A stretch of DNA of 7,229 bases, taken from an uncultured Lysobacteraceae bacterium. Its GTDB lineage: Bacteria; Pseudomonadota; Gammaproteobacteria; Xanthomonadales; Rhodanobacteraceae. Position 1 is the first letter of the stretch, and the number at the start of each line of letters is the position of its first letter. A model generated the notes under the pieces. It did not search any database. It saw only the letters and a list, made by a program, of their open reading frames with translations, and was not told the origin of the DNA. The DNA is taken from positions 1-7,229 of the forward strand of contig CAMLSI010000270.1 in the NCBI GenBank assembly GCA_946482585.1, in the 5' to 3' direction. Shown here piece by piece: positions 1-5,321 of the stretch. Made by a program: the position numbers and the translations under genes.

Positions 1-335
1 TGCTCGACGACGCCGTGCGCCGCATTGCGCTGGATCGGAATGCCGCCGAGACGCCGCAGCAGCCAGCCGAGCGGACCGCGGAACAGTTCCTTCTTCGCCA
101 TGAACGACGCATCGAGTCCGACGGCGACCTTGAACATGAGTCCCCAGACGCCGTCCCACCACGAGGAATGCGGCGCGGCGACGAACACCAGCTTCGGCAC
201 ATCGGGAAACTGGCCGACGAGCTTCCAGCCGCAGACACGCAGCAGCCAGCCGAAGAAGCGGCGCACCGGCGTCTGCGGCGACAGCGGCATCTGCGGCGGC
301 AGCGTGCCGGAGTAGGGCAGGCCGTGGTCGCTCAC
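1..335 (-). CDS. PlsC-like 1-acylglycerol-phosphate acyltransferase family protein (partial, N-terminal part)
   Basis: The first 111 residues of a lysophospholipid/glycerolipid acyltransferase are present; the gene continues past the left edge. These enzymes transfer an acyl chain from acyl-ACP or acyl-CoA to a lysophosphatidate-type acceptor at the inner membrane. The translation contains the H(X)4D catalytic motif as HSSWWDG (His56, Asp61), then AKKELF (residues 80-85) and GGIPIQRN (97-104), which match acyltransferase blocks I to III in order and spacing. The chosen start is GTG at 335-333. It overlaps the arfB stop by four bases (GTGA) and follows a GGAAGG at 340-345, so translation is probably coupled to arfB. 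An in-frame ATG (Met16) is a less likely alternative. The short N-terminus has no clear membrane span before the H(X)4D block, which resembles small soluble-type PlsC paralogues more than canonical PlsC. Family assignment is firm; the exact substrate is unknown. Confidence 0.88.
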   Translation of the reverse strand, partial: MSDHGLPYSGTLPPQMPLSPQTPVRRFFGWLLRVCGWKLVGQFPDVPKLVFVAAPHSSWWDGVWGLMFKVAVGLDASFMAKKELFRGPLGWLLRRLGGIPIQRNAAHGVVE

Positions 336-754
336 TCGTCCTTCCAGTTCTTGGCGCGGCCGCGCTTGTGGTCGGAGCGGGTCTTCTTTTCCTGCAGGCG
401 GCGCTCCTGCGAGCCTTTGCTCGGCTTGGTCGCGATGCGCTTCTTCGGCACCACGGTCGCCGCCTGCACGATCTCGGCGAGACGCAGCCGCGCGTCCTCG
501 CGATTGCGGCCCTGGTCGCGGAACCGGTTGGCCGAAATCACGAGCACGCCGTCATCGGTCAGGCGACGGTCGCGCCGCGCGAGCAGGCGCTGGCGCACGG
601 CTTCGGGCAACGCGGTCGAGCGCGCCACGTCGAAACGCAGTTCCACCGCGCTCGATACTTTGTTGACGTTCTGTCCGCCCGGACCGGACGAACGCACGAA
701 GCTCTCGACGAGTTCGTCGTCGGGAATGCGGATCTGCGGAGTGACTTCGAGCAC
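332..754 (-). CDS. arfB: Alternative ribosome-rescue factor ArfB (peptidyl-tRNA hydrolase, YaeJ family)
   Basis: ArfB enters the empty mRNA channel of ribosomes stalled at a broken message end and hydrolyses the peptidyl-tRNA ester through a GGQ loop. The 140-residue product has the signature SSGPGGQNVNKVSSAVELRF at residues 22-41, with GGQ at 26-28, and an N-terminal IPDDEL segment as in E. coli ArfB. It ends in a long Lys/Arg-rich tail (about 105-140, including PKKRIATKPSKGSQERR) that in this family lies in the mRNA channel. The length matches E. coli ArfB (140 residues). The start is GTG at 754-752. A GAGG at 763-760 sits six bases upstream and overlaps the yajQ stop, and the family N-terminus begins here. 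The reading frame stays open further upstream, but that stretch is out-of-frame yajQ DNA. It is the second gene of a minus-strand operon: 7 bases after yajQ and overlapping the acyltransferase gene by 4. Confidence 0.95.
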   Translation of the reverse strand: MLEVTPQIRIPDDELVESFVRSSGPGGQNVNKVSSAVELRFDVARSTALPEAVRQRLLARRDRRLTDDGVLVISANRFRDQGRNREDARLRLAEIVQAATVVPKKRIATKPSKGSQERRLQEKKTRSDHKRGRAKNWKDE

Positions 755-759
755 GGCAG

Positions 760-763
760 CCTC
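760..763 (-). promoter_or_regulatory. Shine-Dalgarno of arfB, embedded in the yajQ stop
   Basis: GAGG on the minus strand shares bases with the TGA stop of yajQ and lies six bases before the GTG of arfB. It decides the GTG start and suggests that ribosomes finishing yajQ re-initiate on arfB. Confidence 0.6.
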
Positions 764-1244
764 AGTCGCGGAAATTTTCGAACTGCAGCGGCATGTCGAT
801 CTCGCTCTTGCGCAGGAACGCGATCGCGATCTGCAGGTCGTCACGCTTCTTGCCGCTGACGCGCAGCTGGTCGCCCTGGATCTGCGCCTGCACCTTGAGC
901 GCGGCGTCCTTGAGGAGCTTGACGATCTTCTTCGCGAGCGCCTGATCGATGCCCTGCCGGAGCGTGACTTTCTGGCGTGCGGCGGAGAGGTTCACCTCGG
1001 GGTCGGCGACTTCGGCGCAGCGCACGTCGACGCCGCGCGCGGAGAGGCGTTGCAGCAGGATTTCCTGCATCTGCTTCAGGCGGAACTCGGCGTCGGCGCG
1101 CAAGGTGACGACGCTCTCGGTGAGCTCGAAGCTCGCATTGGCGCCGCGGAAATCGAAGCGCTTGTCGAGCTCGCGATTGGCCTGGTCGACCGCATTGGAG
1201 ACTTCGTGCGGATCGAGCTTGGAAACGATATCGAAGGAGGGCAT
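762..1244 (-). CDS. yajQ: YajQ family nucleotide-binding protein (c-di-GMP receptor family)
   Basis: A 160-residue cytosolic protein with the complete YajQ pattern. It opens with MPSFDIVSKLD and HEVSNAVDQANREL, followed by KRFDFRG (residues 28-34) and the family ending PLQFENFRD. The E. coli protein is 163 residues, so this copy is full length. YajQ proteins consist of two ferredoxin-like halves and were first described as nucleotide or RNA binders. Members in Xanthomonas and Pseudomonas bind cyclic di-GMP and act with a LysR-type regulator on virulence genes; whether this copy does so is inference. The ATG at 1244-1242 is chosen because the conserved N-terminus begins there. No good Shine-Dalgarno precedes it, but a TACAAT box lies only 8 bases upstream, so the message may have almost no leader. 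It is the first gene of the yajQ-arfB-acyltransferase run and is divergent from the CHAT gene. Confidence 0.96.
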   Translation of the reverse strand: MPSFDIVSKLDPHEVSNAVDQANRELDKRFDFRGANASFELTESVVTLRADAEFRLKQMQEILLQRLSARGVDVRCAEVADPEVNLSAARQKVTLRQGIDQALAKKIVKLLKDAALKVQAQIQGDQLRVSGKKRDDLQIAIAFLRKSEIDMPLQFENFRD

Positions 1245-1252
1245 GGCGGCGG

Positions 1253-1258
1253 ATTGTA
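1253..1258 (-). promoter_or_regulatory. Candidate -10 box for yajQ operon
   Basis: TACAAT on the minus strand (5 of 6 matches to TATAAT), in the context GGCTACAAT, is the most AT-rich hexamer of the gap. No convincing -35 is visible at 16-18 base spacing. If used, transcription would start around 1246, one or two bases before the yajQ ATG, giving a near-leaderless transcript. Confidence 0.4.
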
Positions 1259-1351
1259 GCCGGGCTGCGGCAAAGTCCGCGCACCGCCGCGCCCGCCACG
1301 ATCCGGGCGCGCCGGGCGCCGCGGCCGGGTCCGGCGCGGGCTTTCCACAGG

Positions 1352-1357
1352 TACACT
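1352..1357 (+). promoter_or_regulatory. Candidate -10 box for the CHAT cassette
   Basis: TACACT (4 of 6 matches to TATAAT) lies 33 bases before the CHAT start. It would place transcription near 1364 with a leader of roughly 27 bases. The hexamer at 17-base spacing (1329-1334) is GC-rich and does not resemble a -35, so either an activator helps or the promoter is weak. It is about 100 bases from the oppositely oriented yajQ box. The rest of 1245-1390 is GC-rich and shows no clear operator repeat. Confidence 0.28.
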
Positions 1358-1377
1358 CCGGCGACGCCCAGCGCGTC

Positions 1378-1382
1378 GGGGA
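1378..1382 (+). promoter_or_regulatory. Shine-Dalgarno of the CHAT gene
   Basis: GGGGA eight bases before the ATG at 1391. It is moderate, and weaker than the sites of the two following genes. Confidence 0.4.
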
Positions 1383-1390
1383 AACGCGGT

Positions 1391-4300
1391 ATGCGGGACA
1401 CACCAGCCACGGACGACCCAGGCCGCGGCCGCGCACGCCGGCGCGGCCTGCTCGGCGCCGCCTGCGCCGTCGCGGTGCTGTGGCTCGGCCACGGGCTGAT
1501 CTCCGTATCGCCGCGCGAGGCGCCGCCCGCGGCCGCCAACCCCGTCGGCGCACCGCCGGCCGTCGCGGCGCCGGACGCGCCGCCGAGCGCGCGACTGGAA
1601 TCCCTGCCTGCCGCGCTTCCGGCACACGTGAGCCTGCAACCCGGCGAGACGCGGCGCTTCGCGCTGCCGCGCGGCCGGCCTCCGCCGCTGCGCCTGCGGG
1701 TCGTCGAGCAGGGCATCGACGTCGAGGCCGAGCTGCGTGCCGGCGAAACGCGCTGGTCGTTCGCCGACGACGACATCCTGCGCTGGGGCGAACACCGTCT
1801 GGCCGTTGCGGAAACAACGGCCACGCTCGAACTGTGGCTGCAGGCGCCTCGTCTGGGTTCACCGCCCGGTACGGTCGGCATCGCGATCGACGGCGTGTCC
1901 GCCGAGGCCGCAGCGACGCGCGGCTTCGCGCTCGATCTCGAGGAAACCGCGCTCGCGCAGCGCGTCGCCGACCGCAAGCGCGTGCGCGAACCCGCCACGG
2001 CGGAACTCGCCGCGACACTCTGCGCCGGGCGCGAACAGGCGCAGGACGACGCGGGCTACCTGCGCTGCGCCGGCCTGCAGGAACGCATCCTCGGTCTGCA
2101 GTCCAAGCGCGCCGCGGCAGTCGCCGCGATCGAACGTGCGCTGCCGGTATGGCAGCGTAGAAACGACCCGCGCCGCCTGGCTTCCGCCCTCAACAATCTC
2201 GGCATGCACCACTATCGCAATGGCGACAGCGCCGCGGCGATCGCGCCGCTGCGCCGCGCCCGCGCGGCCCTCGCCGGGGTCGACGACCCCCTGCTGCTGG
2301 CCGTCATCCAGGGCAATCTCTGCCTCAGCGGCGAAGTGCTCGACAGCGCCGAAATCACGCGGCGCTGCAATGAGGAAGCCTTGTCGCTGTCGCAGGCCAG
2401 CGGCGACCGTCCGCGCATCGCGACCGCGCTCAACAATCTGGGCGGCGCGTACTGGCTGCTCGGCGATACCACGCAGGCGGCGAACTTTTTCGAGCAATCC
2501 TTCGCGCTCCGGCAGTCGTTGGGCGATCAACGCGAGAGCGGCGATGCGCTCAACAACCTCGCGCTCGTGCAATTGACGCGCGGCCGCCTGTCCGACGCGG
2601 CGCGCGGTTTCGAACGCGCCGGAAGCGCCTTCGAGGACGGCACGCTCGGCAAGGTGCGGGCGGTACGCAATCAGGGCGTCGTGCAGCTCATGCTCGGCGA
2701 GACCGCGCTGGCGGTCGATCTGCAGCAGCGCGCGCTCGATCTCGTCACGCCACTGAATCGACCGGACGAAACCGTGACGACGCTCGCGCGGCTCGCCGAG
2801 GCGCAGCTCGACGACGGCCGTCCCGCCGACGCGCGCGAGACGATAGCGCGGGCCGTCGCCACGGCCGAATCGGCGGGAGCGAGGCCGCAGTCCGCCATCG
2901 AGAGCCGGCTGCGCGCGGCGCGGATCTACCGCCGCAGCGGCGCCACGGCCGAGGCGCTGGCCGCGGCGCAGCAGGCCTACGACGCGAGCAAGAAACTCGA
3001 TCGCACCGGGCACACGGATCTTGCATCGATCGAATTGGGCCATGCCGAACTGAGCCGGGGCGACGCGGCGCACGCGCAGCGGCATGCCGAAGCGGCCCTG
3101 GGATCGAGCTGGCTGACGCCGGTGCAGCAGATCGACGCGCAGACGCTCGTCGCCGACGCATTGCGCGCCCAGCGGCAATTCGCACGCGCCGAAGCCGCGT
3201 ACCGCAAAGCCGTCGCCGCGACCGAGCAGGCCGGTTCCTACGTGTTCGATCTCGAACTGCGCGCCCTGTTTCTCGCCGGCCAGCGCGATGCGCAGGTCGG
3301 CCTGATCTCGCTGCTGATGCAGGACACGGATGCGCAGGGGCAACCGCGCCGTGCGGCGGAAGCGCTGCTGCTCAGCGCCGGTTTCCATGCGCGCAGCCTG
3401 CGCAGCCGGCTCGACGCGATGCCGCTGCCCGCCGCGACCGACGCCGCCGCCGCGTCGCAGCGCGAACGCGTGCTCGCGCAGCTCGCCGCGCTCGCGCTCA
3501 CGCGCTGGAAACAGCAGGACAACCCCGTCAGCGACGAGCGCCGCCGCCGTCTCGATGCGGACATCCGTCGTACCGAGGCCGAGCTGCGCGCGCTCGACGC
3601 CGCCGCCGGTCCCGAGCCGGTGCGTGCGGCCGCGCCGCTGCAGCTGGCGCAGCTGCAGCATGCGTTGCCCGACGACACGACGCTCGTGGTCTATCGCACC
3701 TTGCCGCAGACGAGCTATGCCTGGGTCGTCGGTCGCAACGATCTGCACGCCGCCGTGCTGAGTTCGCAGGACGAGCTCGCGGCGGTCGTGCGCCAGGCGC
3801 GCAGCGCGCTCGGCGCCGACGGCGGCGCGAGCGGCGACTGGAAACGCGATCTCGCCGCCGCCTGCGAGCGCATCTGGCAGCCCGTCGCCGCGCACGTCGG
3901 TACGCGACGCGTGCTCATCGTCAGCGATACCGCGCTCGACGGACTGCCGTTCGCCGCGCTGCGCTGCGGCGACACGCCGGGCTACCTGATCGAACGGCAC
4001 GAGCTCGCTCTGCTGCCCGCGACCTGGCTGCTGCTGCGCGCGCCGCTGCACGAGGTACGGGGCGAACTCTCGGCGCTCCTGATCGGCGATCCGGTCTACA
4101 CGCGCGATGATCCCCGCTTCGCAGACGGCGCGCTGCTCGCGGCCGACTCCGGCGCGACACGGCGCGGCGCCATCGGACGCCTGCGCGGCAGCGGCGAGGA
4201 GATACGCCGCGTGCGCATGCGGCTCGGCGACGTGCGCAGCACGCTGCTCGACGGGTTCGACGCGAATCTGGCCACTCTGCAGAGTAGCGCAATGAATACG

Positions 4301-4744
4301 TTTTCCATTATTCATTTCGCCACTCACGGTACCGGCGATCGCAACGGCGCCAGCGGTTCCGGGCTCGTGCTGTCGCTGTTCGACGCGCAGGGGCGCGACA
4401 TCGACGGATTCCTGTCGGCGCGCCGGATCGGCGCGAGCCGCGTGCCGGTGCCGCTCGTCGTGCTCGGCGCCTGCGACACGGCGAGCGGCCGCGCCGTGCT
4501 GGACGAAGGCACGTTCGGCGTCGCCTACGCGTTCCTGCAGGCGGGCGCGCGGCGCGTCGTCGCGACCCTGTGGCCGATCGACGACGCGACCATGCCCGAG
4601 CTCATGGATGGCTTCTACGCCGATCCGCGGCTCGCCGTCGAGCAGCCCGCGCAGGCGCTGCGGCAGGCGCAGCTCGCGCTGCTCGAGCGATACCCGCAGG
4701 CCAACCCGGTGCTCTGGGCCGGCGTCGCCGTCTGGGGCTGGTGA
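1391..4744 (+). CDS. Membrane-anchored TPR-CHAT protein (caspase-like cysteine protease)
   Basis: A 1117-residue protein built in four parts. (1) A basic tail (RGRARRR) precedes one hydrophobic segment (about 18-38), then a Pro/Ala-rich linker to about 68; the positive-inside rule puts the rest in the periplasm. (2) A beta-rich stretch (about 78-167), starting with LQPGETRRFAL, resembles a pre-peptidase-like sandwich. (3) About ten TPR-like repeats (about 225-613) include three ALNNL units at 266-270, 346-350 and 386-390. (4) After a helical linker (about 650-735) comes a C-terminal CHAT domain (about 750-1117). The CHAT dyad is complete: HFATHG (975-980, catalytic His979) and LGACDTASG (1025-1033, Cys1028). 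The chain ends in the usual PVLWAGV-type block. CHAT domains are clan CD peptidases related to caspases and separase; TPRs usually bind the activating partner or substrate. Start: ATG at 1391, after GGGGA at 1378-1382, which puts the basic tail directly before the membrane segment. Codons just before His979 are strikingly AT-rich. First gene of the cassette; substrate unknown. Confidence 0.93.
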   Translation: MRDTPATDDPGRGRARRRGLLGAACAVAVLWLGHGLISVSPREAPPAAANPVGAPPAVAAPDAPPSARLESLPAALPAHVSLQPGETRRFALPRGRPPPLRLRVVEQGIDVEAELRAGETRWSFADDDILRWGEHRLAVAETTATLELWLQAPRLGSPPGTVGIAIDGVSAEAAATRGFALDLEETALAQRVADRKRVREPATAELAATLCAGREQAQDDAGYLRCAGLQERILGLQSKRAAAVAAIERALPVWQRRNDPRRLASALNNLGMHHYRNGDSAAAIAPLRRARAALAGVDDPLLLAVIQGNLCLSGEVLDSAEITRRCNEEALSLSQASGDRPRIATALNNLGGAYWLLGDTTQAANFFEQSFALRQSLGDQRESGDALNNLALVQLTRGRLSDAARGFERAGSAFEDGTLGKVRAVRNQGVVQLMLGETALAVDLQQRALDLVTPLNRPDETVTTLARLAEAQLDDGRPADARETIARAVATAESAGARPQSAIESRLRAARIYRRSGATAEALAAAQQAYDASKKLDRTGHTDLASIELGHAELSRGDAAHAQRHAEAALGSSWLTPVQQIDAQTLVADALRAQRQFARAEAAYRKAVAATEQAGSYVFDLELRALFLAGQRDAQVGLISLLMQDTDAQGQPRRAAEALLLSAGFHARSLRSRLDAMPLPAATDAAAASQRERVLAQLAALALTRWKQQDNPVSDERRRRLDADIRRTEAELRALDAAAGPEPVRAAAPLQLAQLQHALPDDTTLVVYRTLPQTSYAWVVGRNDLHAAVLSSQDELAAVVRQARSALGADGGASGDWKRDLAAACERIWQPVAAHVGTRRVLIVSDTALDGLPFAALRCGDTPGYLIERHELALLPATWLLLRAPLHEVRGELSALLIGDPVYTRDDPRFADGALLAADSGATRRGAIGRLRGSGEEIRRVRMRLGDVRSTLLDGFDANLATLQSSAMNTFSIIHFATHGTGDRNGASGSGLVLSLFDAQGRDIDGFLSARRIGASRVPVPLVVLGACDTASGRAVLDEGTFGVAYAFLQAGARRVVATLWPIDDATMPELMDGFYADPRLAVEQPAQALRQAQLALLERYPQANPVLWAGVAVWGW

Positions 4745-4790
4745 TCGTGGTCAGGTGAGATATTCCGCGCCCCAACTGCAGTAGGTGATT

Positions 4791-4808
4791 CGCAGGCTGC
4801 GGCTTGCG
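4791..4808 (+). other. Hairpin in the CHAT / small-gene gap
   Basis: The arms CGCAGGC (4791-4797) and GCTTGCG (4802-4808) pair over seven bases, with one G-U, around a TGCG loop. No T-tract follows, so this is not a standard intrinsic terminator. It could be an mRNA processing or stability element, or an attenuator between the CHAT gene and the small gene. The rest of the 102-base gap (4745-4846) shows no clear promoter. Confidence 0.35.
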
Positions 4809-4834
4809 CCATTCATCCATCCGCCGAGCAGTGA

Positions 4835-4842
4835 AAAGGGGG
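4835..4842 (+). promoter_or_regulatory. Strong Shine-Dalgarno of the small gene
   Basis: AAAGGGGG four bases before the ATG at 4847. This purine-rich run stands out in GC-rich DNA. It fixes the start of the 139-residue reading frame against an overlapping frame (4804-5238) that has no such site. Confidence 0.75.
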
Positions 4843-4846
4843 CCTC

Positions 4847-5266
4847 ATGGCACTGACTACGTTCGAACACAGTTACACGATCACCAGCGCGAGCCCGAAC
4901 GCCGACGCGATCTGCGTCGAGGAAGGCGACGTCATGCAGATCGTGCTCAAGGATCATCCCACCACGGGCAGCCGCACCTTCGACAAGCTGCAGCTCACGT
5001 CGAACAACAACACGTACTACCAGACCTGGAAGAACGCGACGAACGTCGCCTACGACTTGGCGCACGATCAGATCGTCGGCACGATCTTCACGCTCGGCCC
5101 GCCCGACATCAACAACAACCCGACCTACATCGAACGTGCGTTTTGCATGAGCCTTGCCGGCGATCCGGGCGAGCGCGGGAACCGGCTGAACTGCTACGTC
5201 AGCGCATCGGTCACCGGCGGCAGTCCCGATCCCGATGACGGGTCCTGGTCCGGCGACGTGAACTGA
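4847..5266 (+). CDS. Small beta-rich protein of unknown function in CHAT-S8 cassette
   Basis: I do not recognise this 139-residue protein. It has no signal peptide and no membrane segment. Alternating polar/hydrophobic stretches suggest a small all-beta fold, for example HSYTITS (8-14), VMQIVLKDH (29-37), QIVGTIFTL (75-83) and NCYVSASVTG (115-124). It is Asn-rich, with NNN at 53-55 and 89-91, has three Cys (23, 100, 116), and ends in an acidic Gly/Asp/Ser tail (about 125-139: SPDPDDGSWSGDVN). Use of this frame is supported by the strong Shine-Dalgarno, the low-complexity look of competing frames, and its position 102 bases after the CHAT gene and 55 bases before the S8 gene on the same strand. 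Placement between two proteases makes a substrate, inhibitor or adaptor role attractive, but that is inference. It is much too short for a gasdermin. Its lack of an export signal contrasts with both neighbours. Confidence 0.85.
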   Translation: MALTTFEHSYTITSASPNADAICVEEGDVMQIVLKDHPTTGSRTFDKLQLTSNNNTYYQTWKNATNVAYDLAHDQIVGTIFTLGPPDINNNPTYIERAFCMSLAGDPGERGNRLNCYVSASVTGGSPDPDDGSWSGDVN

Positions 5267-5277
5267 GCCGCGCCTTC

Positions 5278-5305
5278 GGCGGGTTTCCCTACGGAGCCCG
5301 CCTTT
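5278..5305 (+). terminator. Hairpin between small gene and S8 protease gene (attenuator-like)
   Basis: The arms GGCGGG (5278-5283) and CCCGCC (5297-5302) form a six-pair GC stem. TCC (5286-5288) and GGA (5293-5295) can pair inside it around a CTAC loop, and the stem is followed by TTT. The T-run is short, so termination would be partial at best. It starts 11 bases after the small gene's stop and ends just before the S8 Shine-Dalgarno. It could reduce read-through into the protease gene or protect the upstream message. Confidence 0.45.
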
Positions 5306-5310
5306 CCCAC

Positions 5311-5316
5311 AGGGGG
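5311..5316 (+). promoter_or_regulatory. Strong Shine-Dalgarno of the S8 protease gene
   Basis: AGGGGG five bases before the ATG at 5322, similar in strength and form to the site of the small gene. It fixes the start that carries the signal peptide. Confidence 0.75.
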
Positions 5317-5321
5317 AATCC

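Noticed and set aside
755..844. ATG start at 844 for arfB
   Set aside because: It would add 30 Cys/Arg/Ser-rich residues read out of frame from yajQ. The GTG at 754 has a Shine-Dalgarno and gives the family length of 140.
15..1259. A 414-codon plus-strand frame across the acyltransferase, arfB and yajQ genes
   Set aside because: It is the shadow of three well-supported minus-strand genes and has no family motif of its own.
762..2018. An extended 418-codon version of yajQ starting inside the CHAT gene region
   Set aside because: The YajQ family begins at MPSFDIVSK (1244). The upstream extension is Arg-rich shadow sequence antisense to the CHAT gene.
1859..4327. An 822-codon open frame antisense to the CHAT gene
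   Set aside because: Long antisense frames are expected in very GC-rich coding DNA. Its translation is Arg/Ala/Gln-rich with no recognisable domain, and the plus frame has TPR and CHAT motifs.
4847..5266. Small protein as a bacterial gasdermin or a Csx30-like CRISPR target
   Set aside because: At 139 residues it is far shorter than gasdermins, lacks a membrane-active N-terminus, and no Cas gene or CRISPR repeat is present in the window.
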